DNA of 52,139 nt from UBA5336 sp039034035 (GTDB lineage Bacteria > Pseudomonadota > Alphaproteobacteria > Caulobacterales > Hyphomonadaceae): contig JBCCBN010000004.1 in NCBI GenBank assembly GCA_039034035.1, positions 1 through 52,139 on the forward strand. Direction: 5' to 3'. A program made the translations under genes and the position numbers. The notes below the pieces were generated by a model, which worked only from the letters and a program-made list of their open reading frames with translations, had not been told where the DNA came from and searched no databases. Each line of letters begins with the position of its first letter. The stretch's first letter is position 1. Of the stretch, positions 42,540 to 49,572 are shown piece by piece.

Positions 42540-43150
42540 TCGTTCTCGGCCTGACCGGTTCGATCGGCATGGGCAAGAGCGCCACCGCCGAGATGTTTCG
42601 CGAACAGGGCGCCCCGGTCTACGATGCCGACGCGGCAGTCCATGCGATCTATGCCCCCGGCGGCACTGCTGTCGATCCGCTCGGGGAGGCTTTTCCCGGC
42701 TCTATTGGCGGTGATGGCGGGGTCGACCGGGCTGCGCTCCGCTCGATTGTGGTCAAGGATGCCGACGCCATGAAACGGTTGGAATCCATTGTGCACCCTC
42801 TGGTCGGCGCGACCCAGATGCAGTTTCGCCAGGAGGCGATGGCAGACGGTGCCCCCGTTGCTGTGCTCGATATCCCGCTCCTGTTCGAAACCGGCGGCGA
42901 CCTGCGCTGCGACCATGTTTGCGTCGTCACGGCACCGGCGCCGGTCCAACGCGAGCGCGTTCTGGCAAGGGGGACCATGACCGAAGCCGAGCTCGATGCG
43001 ATCATCGCCAAACAGACCCCCGATGCGGAGAAACGCGCCCGGGCCGACTTCATCATCAATACGAGCTTCGGTTTCGACTTCGCACGCGACCATGTCCGCG
43101 CCATCATGGCCCTGATGATTCGCCTTGAGGAGGGCGCTGGCCATGACTGA
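42536..43150 (+). CDS. coaE: dephospho-CoA kinase
   Basis: Last step of coenzyme A synthesis. A 204-residue P-loop kinase: GLTGSIGMGKSATAEMFREQG, PVYDADAAVHAIY and VLDIPLLFETGGD. The lid and C-terminal helices (QTPDAEKRARADFIINT) are complete. It overlaps aroE and dnaQ, so the whole ppsR-maf-aroE-coaE-dnaQ run reads as one operon. Confidence 0.95.
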   Translation: MIVLGLTGSIGMGKSATAEMFREQGAPVYDADAAVHAIYAPGGTAVDPLGEAFPGSIGGDGGVDRAALRSIVVKDADAMKRLESIVHPLVGATQMQFRQEAMADGAPVAVLDIPLLFETGGDLRCDHVCVVTAPAPVQRERVLARGTMTEAELDAIIAKQTPDAEKRARADFIINTSFGFDFARDHVRAIMALMIRLEEGAGHD

Positions 43151-43844
43151 CCTGATCCGCGAGATTGCATTCGATACCGAGACGACCGGCCTCGACCCCA
43201 ATGGCGGAGACCGCATTATCGAGATGGGCGCGGTCGAGTTGGAAAATCACATCCCCACCGGCCGGACCTTTCGCTGCCTGATCAATCCAAAACGCGCGGT
43301 GTCCGAAGCTACGATCCGGATCACCGGCATCACCGACGACATGCTCGAGGGCAAACCCTATTTCGAGGATCCGGGCGTCGTGGATGCGTTCCTCGACTTC
43401 CTCGGAGACGCGACCATCGTTGCGCACAATGCGTCGTTCGACCGGGGCTTTCTGAACATGGAACTGGAAACGTGCGGCCGCCCGATCATCCCGGATGAGC
43501 GCTGGGTCGATACCGTTGCCCTGGCCCGTAAGCGGTTTCCCGGCGCCCCCGCCAATCTCGATGCGCTCTGCCGCCGGTTCAATGTCTCCCTGGAAAGCCG
43601 GACGCTCCATGGCGCGCTGCTCGATTCCCAATTGCTCGCCGATGTCTATCTAGAGCTGCTCGGCGGCCGCGCCCGGGCGTTCGACTTCTCAGGCGAAGCT
43701 GCCAATGAACAAGGCGCTCTCCGGACCGCGGCCAAGCCGCGGCCGAAACCGCTGAAACCCCTGATCACCGCGAAGGAGCGGAAGGCCCATGCTGCGTTCG
43801 TGGAGGCACTCGGCGATGGCGCCCTCTGGAAGCAGGGCGCCTGA
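43143..43844 (+). CDS. dnaQ: DNA polymerase III epsilon subunit (3'-5' exonuclease)
   Basis: Proofreading subunit of the replicase. A 233-residue DnaQ: ExoI EIAFDTETTGLD, ExoII VAHNASFDRGF and ExoIII HGALLDSQLLADVY, with all catalytic Asp/Glu/His in place. The C-terminal tail, ending in a short helical segment, binds the alpha subunit. The ATG at 43143 overlaps the coaE stop. It closes the operon rightward from the putative origin. In Caulobacter secB follows; here it does not. Confidence 0.96.
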   Translation: MTDLIREIAFDTETTGLDPNGGDRIIEMGAVELENHIPTGRTFRCLINPKRAVSEATIRITGITDDMLEGKPYFEDPGVVDAFLDFLGDATIVAHNASFDRGFLNMELETCGRPIIPDERWVDTVALARKRFPGAPANLDALCRRFNVSLESRTLHGALLDSQLLADVYLELLGGRARAFDFSGEAANEQGALRTAAKPRPKPLKPLITAKERKAHAAFVEALGDGALWKQGA

Positions 43845-43875
43845 GCGAGCCAACATGAACAGCGTTTCACGGTGG

Positions 43876-43891
43876 TTAACAGGGCCTTAAC
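43876..43891. promoter_or_regulatory. CtrA-type binding site (TTAA-N7-TTAAC)
   Basis: TTAACAGGGCCTTAAC is an exact match to the CtrA full consensus, 120 bp upstream of the 86-residue gene and 32 bp past dnaQ. In Caulobacterales and relatives phosphorylated CtrA controls cell-cycle genes through this motif. The target here would be the small gene at 44011. Confidence 0.65.
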
Positions 43892-43922
43892 ACCGCCACA
43901 ATCTTGCCCCGGTTCAGCCAGA

Positions 43923-43957
43923 CGCCGGCCCATTCTGCGCCCGGCGGGTCAGTTTTT
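43923..43957 (+). terminator. possible terminator after dnaQ
   Basis: A 6-bp GC stem (CGCCGG / CCGGCG) with a 12-nt loop is followed six bases later by TTTTT. The hairpin is short, so this is a weak call. Confidence 0.35.
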
Positions 43958-44010
43958 CTCAGGTCCAGCGAGAGAGAACACTCTCGCATCACCGTAGAGG
44001 AGAATCACCC

Positions 44011-44271
44011 ATGCAAGAGCTTCCCGAAATCGGTTCCCGCGTTCGCTATGTCGGCCCCACGCCGTCAGCCTATCATGAGACGGGCGAAGGCGTTGTCGGC
44101 ACGGTCATTGATCATGTGCCGCTCTACCGGTCGGATGCAAACCGCATGGACATCCCCCGCCCCCGGGACCAATGGCACATCCGCGTCGCTGTGGACGAGG
44201 TGCCCGGTGAGTGGTCCTATATGGGCCGAATGTTCTCGCCATCGGTCTCCCATGTCGAACTCCTGAACTGA
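44011..44271 (+). CDS. small conserved-looking protein, SH3-like
   Basis: An 86-residue acidic protein with GAGGAG well spaced before the ATG. The pattern IGSRVRYVGP ... GVVGTVIDHVP ... WHIRVAVDEVPGEWSYMGRMFSPSVSHVEL suggests a five-stranded SH3-like barrel. I do not recognise a named family. The perfect CtrA box upstream hints at cell-cycle control. It converges on purA with a 28-bp gap. Confidence 0.75.
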   Translation: MQELPEIGSRVRYVGPTPSAYHETGEGVVGTVIDHVPLYRSDANRMDIPRPRDQWHIRVAVDEVPGEWSYMGRMFSPSVSHVELLN

Positions 44272-44299
44272 AGCGGTCTGGGCGTTCGGACGAGCGCCC

Positions 44300-45598
44300 C
44301 TATCCCCCCTCGAACGGGTCGCGCATCAAGATCACGTCTTCCCGTTCGGGGCTGGTAGAGACGAGGGCGGCCGGTTTGCCGGTCAGTTCTTCCAGCCGGC
44401 GAACATATTTCACCGCTTCAGCCGGCAAATCGTTCCAGCTCCGCGCGCCGCGAGTCGATTGGTCCCAGCCCGGCATGGACTCATACACCGGCTCGATCGC
44501 CGCCTGAGCCGCTGCGGTCGGCGGCAGATAGTCGATCGTCGTCTCCCCGATCCGGTAGGCGACGCACACCTTGATCTCTTCCAGCCCATCCAGCACATCG
44601 AGCTTCGTCAGCGCCAATCCCGACACGCCCGACACATCGCAGGCCTGGCGCACCATCACCGCATCGAACCAGCCACAGCGCCGCGCACGGCCGGTGACCG
44701 TCCCGAATTCATGTCCGCGCTCGCCGAGGCGCTGGCCGATCTCGTCATCAAGTTCGGTGGGAAACGGCCCCGCACCCACCCGGGTCGTGTAGGCCTTTGC
44801 CAGCCCCAGAACATACGACACCGACCGGGGCCCGAGCCCCGTCCCGGCAGCCGCCTGGCCAGCCACCGTGTTGGACGATGTGACAAAGGGATAAGTGCCG
44901 TGATCCACATCGAGCATTACTCCCTGGGCACCCTCAAACAGGATCCGGCGTCCGAGTTTCGCGCTCTCATTGAGCCGTTTCCAGGCCGGCCCGGCATAAG
45001 GCAGCAGCCGGTCGGCAATCCCCAACAAGTCGGCTTTCAACGCAGCCGCATCGGGCGCGGGGAGGCCGAGCCCGGTGCGCAAGGGCGCGTGGTGGGCAAT
45101 CAGGCGCTCCAGCTTCATGTCGAGCGCAGCTTCATCGGCAAGATCGGCGACCCGGATGGCGCGGCGCCCGACCTTGTCCTCATAAGCGGGCCCGATCCCG
45201 CGCTTCGTCGTGCCGATCTTTGCCTCATCGGTCGCTGCGCCTTCCCGGGCGGCATCGAGATCCTTGTGCCAGGGCAGGATCAAGGTCGCATTCTCAGCGA
45301 CAACCAAATCATCGGGACCGATCACCACGCCCGCGTCGGCCATGCCATCGATCTCCGCGATGAACTGCCACGGATCGACAACGACACCATTGCCGACCAC
45401 CGATAGCTTTCCGCCCCGCACCACGCCGGACGGCAGCAGGTTCAGCTTGAACGTCTTGTTCCCGATCACCAGCGTGTGGCCGGCATTGTGCCCGCCTTGG
45501 AAGCGGGCAATCACATCGGCTCGATGGCTGAGCCAGTCGACAATCTTGCCCTTGCCTTCGTCACCCCATTGGGCGCCAATCACCACGACACCGGCCAT
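44300..45598 (-). CDS. purA: adenylosuccinate synthetase
   Basis: First committed step of AMP synthesis from IMP. A 432-residue GTPase-fold enzyme: VVIGAQWGDEGKGKIVDWLS at the N-terminus, FQGGHNAGHTLV, GIGPAYEDKVGRRAIR, GVMLDVDHGTYPFVTSSNT. The start at 45598 places the Met directly before AGVVVIGAQWGDE; the frame opens 19 codons earlier without similarity. It is divergent from the secreted protein at 45752. Confidence 0.97.
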   Translation of the reverse strand: MAGVVVIGAQWGDEGKGKIVDWLSHRADVIARFQGGHNAGHTLVIGNKTFKLNLLPSGVVRGGKLSVVGNGVVVDPWQFIAEIDGMADAGVVIGPDDLVVAENATLILPWHKDLDAAREGAATDEAKIGTTKRGIGPAYEDKVGRRAIRVADLADEAALDMKLERLIAHHAPLRTGLGLPAPDAAALKADLLGIADRLLPYAGPAWKRLNESAKLGRRILFEGAQGVMLDVDHGTYPFVTSSNTVAGQAAAGTGLGPRSVSYVLGLAKAYTTRVGAGPFPTELDDEIGQRLGERGHEFGTVTGRARRCGWFDAVMVRQACDVSGVSGLALTKLDVLDGLEEIKVCVAYRIGETTIDYLPPTAAAQAAIEPVYESMPGWDQSTRGARSWNDLPAEAVKYVRRLEELTGKPAALVSTSPEREDVILMRDPFEGG

Positions 45599-45751
45599 GC
45601 CAGTCCTCCGGATACAAACGGACGCCAAGCAGCATTGATTGCGCCCCATTGGCAAGGGCCACTGGAGCGGAACGCTGAAAGGTTAACGCTGTTGCACGGA
45701 TTAGACGCCCGCCTTTGCGAAAGCGAAGGACGACGCTGGTAGACCCTTCGT

Positions 45752-46594
45752 ATGGCTGGACCGGTTAAACATGGAGCGCTGCCCCTGCGGGCGCTGGCGG
45801 TGGCTGGCGCCGCGATCGCCGCAGGCGCCCTCTCCACCGCCACAGCCTCGATCGTCGATGATCCGCGTTTCAAGACCCTCGGCATCATCATCGTCTGGGG
45901 CGGCGATGATGCCGGTACGCCCATCGTCAGCGATTTCGTGATGGACACGTCGCCAGGCAATCTCGACGCAGACCTCATCGCCGGCGATGTGAGCGCTGTG
46001 GTCACCGGAACGCTGGTCCCGCCCGGCTCGCCGGTGCTCGAAAACCAGAGCGCGCCGGTTCGGATTCGCAGCATTGCCGGCGGTGGGCGCGTGGACACCG
46101 ACACCAATGGCGATGGGGTGCTCGATTCCAATGACAGTTTCGGAAGCTTCGGCATCCGCGCATCCACCGACAATCGCACCCGCCGGATGGAACTGAATTC
46201 GAGCTTCTACGTGGCTTCCAACACGGCGTTCCACATCGATGCAACCGCCACTCCGGTTGGCGCGACCACGAACGCTGATTTGGCACGGGTCCGCGGCACC
46301 CTGCGCGTGGAACTCTCCGGAAATGACGGCCTGCCTTACGGCTCGGCAGCCCAATATCCCCATACCGGCGGCGAGACGGGGGGGCGACGCATGAACGGGC
46401 GCCGGCTCTCGACCTTGCTGTCCGGTTTCACCGTCTTCCGCGGGAACCAGGCCACCGCCGCGATTCCCGGCAGTATCAGCGAGCAATCAGTGCGCTTCGA
46501 CATCAACTACCGATACAATTTCGGTAATGTCGACCTGTCGGCCGGGACGGTCGATATCGAAGCGGAAGTCGTCTACACGCTTTACGTCCCCTGA
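45752..46594 (+). CDS. secreted protein of unknown function with a dockerin-like calcium loop
   Basis: A 280-residue protein with a signal peptide (LAVAGAAIAAGALSTATAS). The mature part is beta-rich and Cys-free. The segment DTDTNGDGVLDSNDSFG has the DxDxDG-type Ca-binding loop seen in dockerins and EF-hand-like repeats, present once. The C-terminus VDIEAEVVYTLYVP is a terminal beta-strand. No family is recognised. It could be an extracellular adhesin subunit or S-layer-associated protein, which is speculation. It is divergent from purA. Confidence 0.7.
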   Translation: MAGPVKHGALPLRALAVAGAAIAAGALSTATASIVDDPRFKTLGIIIVWGGDDAGTPIVSDFVMDTSPGNLDADLIAGDVSAVVTGTLVPPGSPVLENQSAPVRIRSIAGGGRVDTDTNGDGVLDSNDSFGSFGIRASTDNRTRRMELNSSFYVASNTAFHIDATATPVGATTNADLARVRGTLRVELSGNDGLPYGSAAQYPHTGGETGGRRMNGRRLSTLLSGFTVFRGNQATAAIPGSISEQSVRFDINYRYNFGNVDLSAGTVDIEAEVVYTLYVP

Positions 46595-46671
46595 CCTTCT
46601 CCAAGGTGCCTTGACGGTTTCCTCCCGAAGCCTGCCTATGGGTCCAAAACCAATGGCAGAGGGAGGATATG

Positions 46672-47568
46672 ATGGCGGACCTGGCGGGAAAGACGGCAGT
46701 CATCACAGGCGCGGCGAGCGGCATCGGGCTCGCCAGCGTCGAGGCCTTTGTCGAAAAAGGCGCCCGGGTCGTTGCCGCTGATTTGCAGGCGGAAAAGGGC
46801 GCTGCGCTTGAGGCACGGTTTGGTCAAGCGGCCGTCCGGTTTGTCAAATGCGATGTGACATCGGGCGAAGACCTCTCTCGGGCACTGCAAACTTGTGTGG
46901 ACGCCTTTGGCGGTCTCGACATCCTGTTCAACAATGCCGGCCATGGCGGCACGCCGGGCGGGGTCGAGGAGTTTGACCCCGACGGGTTTGATTCAACCGT
47001 CGCCGTCCTCCTGAAATCGGTGTTCCAGGGCACCCATCTCGCCATTCCGCACTTCCGGGCGCGCGGTGGCGGAAGCGTCGTCAACACATCTTCGATCAGC
47101 GCGGTTTGTGCGGGCTATGCGCCAATCACCTATTCGGTCTGCAAGAAGGGCGTGGCGCACTATTCCAAGCTGGCTGCTGCCGAGCTTGCCCAATACGGGA
47201 TCCGCGTGAACGCCATCCTGCCCGGCTTCATCGCAACCTCGATTTTCGGGGCATCCCTGGGGCTTTCGCGTGAGCAAGCCGACCAGATGGCTGAGCTCGT
47301 ATCCCAGAATGGTGGAAAGATACAGCCCGTGGCAAGCGCTGGCCAAGGCCATGACATTGCCGAAATGGCCGCCTTCCTCGCCTCCGATGCCGCCCGGTTC
47401 ATTACCGGCGGCGAGTTTGTCGTTGATGGCGGCATAACCGTCGGCCCGCCCCATAGCTGGAAGCAAGGAGATGGTGGCCCGATCCTGGAAGCGCTCGGCA
47501 TTTCACCTGAACAGGCCGAAGAAATGGCGGCGGCCATGCGCGCCTCGTCTCAGGCGGGTGGGTCTTGA
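46672..47568 (+). CDS. SDR family NAD(P)-dependent oxidoreductase
   Basis: A 298-residue classical short-chain dehydrogenase. TGAASGIG binds the cofactor; an Asp after the second strand (AADLQAEKG) favours NAD+. NNAG, the Ser in NTSSISAVC and the YSVCKK active-site pair are intact. The C-terminal tail beyond FVVDGGITV is long (about 40 residues). Substrate is unknown. GGAGG precedes two adjacent ATGs; the second (46672) has the better spacing. Its 3' end overlaps the next minus-strand gene by 19 bp. Confidence 0.9.
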   Translation: MADLAGKTAVITGAASGIGLASVEAFVEKGARVVAADLQAEKGAALEARFGQAAVRFVKCDVTSGEDLSRALQTCVDAFGGLDILFNNAGHGGTPGGVEEFDPDGFDSTVAVLLKSVFQGTHLAIPHFRARGGGSVVNTSSISAVCAGYAPITYSVCKKGVAHYSKLAAAELAQYGIRVNAILPGFIATSIFGASLGLSREQADQMAELVSQNGGKIQPVASAGQGHDIAEMAAFLASDAARFITGGEFVVDGGITVGPPHSWKQGDGGPILEALGISPEQAEEMAAAMRASSQAGGS

Positions 47569-47867
47569 GCCGACGCGGCGCCTTCCGGATCTGCCAGCGC
47601 CGCCAGTCCCGGCAGCGCTTCGACCCGGGCCAGCAGGCTCGGCAGGCTGTTGCCGACTTCCACAATCTGTCCGTGCTCGTCGTAGAGCGCAAAGCCCCGG
47701 CTATGCTTGCGCAGCGGGAAGCGGCGCCAATGGGCGCGCGTCCGGATGATCCAGATCTCTTCGGGTGTCTCGCTCGCAGCGGCCCATCCGGTCCAGACAT
47801 GACCGTCCGGCAGGTTCCGCCACAACCGGTCGATCACTGCCAGGTCTTCCGAAGTGAATGCCTTCAT
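47550..47867 (-). CDS. uncharacterised 105-residue protein
   Basis: A small protein, Trp-rich in its first half (VIDRLWRNLPDGHVWTGW; IWIIRTRAHWRRFPL), with GFALYDEHGQIVEVGNSLPSLLARVEALPGL as a possible beta-hairpin/helix unit. No family is recognised. ATG 47867 has GGAG upstream; the frame is open further upstream but that part lies inside the transporter gene. The start codon overlaps the first candidate starts of the divergent EamA gene, the second such arrangement in this window after yggS. Confidence 0.65.
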   Translation of the reverse strand: MKAFTSEDLAVIDRLWRNLPDGHVWTGWAAASETPEEIWIIRTRAHWRRFPLRKHSRGFALYDEHGQIVEVGNSLPSLLARVEALPGLAALADPEGAASAQDPPA

Positions 47868-48864
47868 GCCTGACGCTCCATCGGGACAGCCGCAGCCGGG
47901 ATCTGTCGCCGGACCGGGCACTGGCGCGCTGGCCGGCAACCTCACGGGCGCGGTCTGGATGCTCGCATCCGGGGTCGGTTTCACTGCTTATATCGTGCTC
48001 GCCAAATTGGTGTCCAGCGACGTACACCCGATGCTGATCGCGTTCTCGCGCGCCTTTTTCGGCCTGGCCATCATGACCCCGCTGATCCTCCGCCGCGGCC
48101 GACCGTTTTTTGCCACCCAGCGCCTCGGCCTGATCCTGTTGCGCAGCCTCTTCGGTACCGCGGGTTTCATTCTCAGCCTATTGGCCATCTCGGACTTCTT
48201 CGACCTGCCCCTGTCGCAATTCAACGCCGTATCATTCTCCCGGCCGCTCTTTGTCACCCTTCTGGCGGCGCTGATCCTGGGCGAACTGGTGGGGCCGCGC
48301 CGATGGATCGCCGTCGCGGTCGGGTTCTTCGGTGTCCTCGTGATGGTGGTCCCCCAGCAGGTCCTGTTTTGGGTGCCCGCAGGAAACATCGCGCCGGTGA
48401 CCTTCGACCTGGGCACCCTTCTCGCCCTCGGCAGCGCGTTCGCCTTCGCCGGCGCGATCGTATTGGTCAAATCCCTGTCAGCAACCCATTCGCCAGCGCA
48501 ATTGCTCGTCTGGGCGAACCTTCTCTCCACCGTCCTGCTTCTGCCCCTGGCAGTCTGGTTCTGGTCGATGCCGTCCGCCCTCGCCTGGTTTCAGCTTATC
48601 ATCCTTTCGGTGGTCGGGCTCGGGGCGCAATACTGCTACGTGCAAGCCATGGCGATTGGCGAAGCCTCCTTCCTGGCGCCCATGGACTATCTCCGGCTCC
48701 CACTCGCAGCGGCGGCCGACTGGCTGTTGTTCGAGGTCCTGCCGGGCATGTTCGTCTGGATCGGGGCCGCCATCATTGTCGGATCGACGCTCTACATCGC
48801 GATCCGCGAAGCCCGGCTTTCCGGTAAAGCGCCGAAGGGCACCAGGTCTGGCCCGGAAGCCTAG
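47854..48864 (+). CDS. EamA/DMT family transporter
   Basis: A 10-TM drug/metabolite transporter of 336 residues (GTG 47854) or 332 (ATG 47866). Two EamA repeats are visible: AVWMLASGVGFTAYIVLAKL to VVPQQVLFW, and LLALGSAFAFAGAIVLVKSL to AAIIVGSTLYIAIREARL. The N-terminus is Gly/Pro/Ala-rich and cytosolic. The substrate is unknown. Either start overlaps the divergent 105-residue gene, so a later start (for example the Met in VWMLASG) cannot be excluded. It converges on hisB with a 4-bp overlap. Confidence 0.87.
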   Translation: MNAFMPDAPSGQPQPGSVAGPGTGALAGNLTGAVWMLASGVGFTAYIVLAKLVSSDVHPMLIAFSRAFFGLAIMTPLILRRGRPFFATQRLGLILLRSLFGTAGFILSLLAISDFFDLPLSQFNAVSFSRPLFVTLLAALILGELVGPRRWIAVAVGFFGVLVMVVPQQVLFWVPAGNIAPVTFDLGTLLALGSAFAFAGAIVLVKSLSATHSPAQLLVWANLLSTVLLLPLAVWFWSMPSALAWFQLIILSVVGLGAQYCYVQAMAIGEASFLAPMDYLRLPLAAAADWLLFEVLPGMFVWIGAAIIVGSTLYIAIREARLSGKAPKGTRSGPEA

Positions 48865-49454
48865 AGCACACCCTTCGTGCTGGCCGCTCCGCCGCCCAGC
48901 CGATCGTCCGGGCGGACCGCATCGCGCAGGGCCCGGGCGGTCGCCTTGAAGCAGCTTTCGATGATGTGGTGCTGGTTCTCGCCGTACAGGTTCTCGACGT
49001 GCAGGCACATGCCCGCATTGCCGGCCAGGGCGTGGAAGAACTCCTTGAACAGCTCGGTATCCATCGTCCCGATCTTGTCGCGGGAAAACCCAACCCGCCA
49101 CACCAGGTACGGCCGCTTGCAAAGGTCGATGGCCGCTCGGCTCAGGGTTTCGTCCATCGGCACAAAGGCGTGACCGAACCGGGTGATTCCGCTGAAATCG
49201 CCCAGCGCTTCCCGGATGGCCTGGCCTATCACAATACCGGTATCTTCGACCGTGTGGTGCATATCAACATGCAGGTCGCCGTCGGCATGGACCGTGAGAT
49301 CGATCGCGGCGTGTTTGCTCAGGGCTTCCAGCATATGATCGAAGAAGCCGATGCCGGTCGAAAGCTCTGACTGGCCTGTGCCATCAAGATCAACGCGGAC
49401 CTTGATCCGGGTTTCACGGGTTTCGCGGTTCAATTCTGCTACACGCTTGGTCAT
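48861..49454 (-). CDS. hisB: imidazoleglycerol-phosphate dehydratase
   Basis: Sixth step of histidine synthesis. A 197-residue monofunctional enzyme with the Mn-binding motifs FFDHMLEALSKH and DLHVDMHHTVEDTGI, and the second repeat ending ENQHHIIESCFKATARALRDAV. The C-terminal STKGVL is typical. A start four codons earlier (49466) is also open. In alphaproteobacteria hisB usually lies divergent from hslV; here the phosphodiesterase gene sits between them. Confidence 0.96.
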   Translation of the reverse strand: MTKRVAELNRETRETRIKVRVDLDGTGQSELSTGIGFFDHMLEALSKHAAIDLTVHADGDLHVDMHHTVEDTGIVIGQAIREALGDFSGITRFGHAFVPMDETLSRAAIDLCKRPYLVWRVGFSRDKIGTMDTELFKEFFHALAGNAGMCLHVENLYGENQHHIIESCFKATARALRDAVRPDDRLGGGAASTKGVL

Positions 49455-49572
49455 CGCCAAGCCCATAGTGCCAGTTCACGCACTTGAAAACCCGCGTCTT
49501 CTTCACGCAATTCTAAATGTTTTCGCATAATTGACATCAGATAGTCCAAGTCCGCCGGGTGGCTGAAGTATA

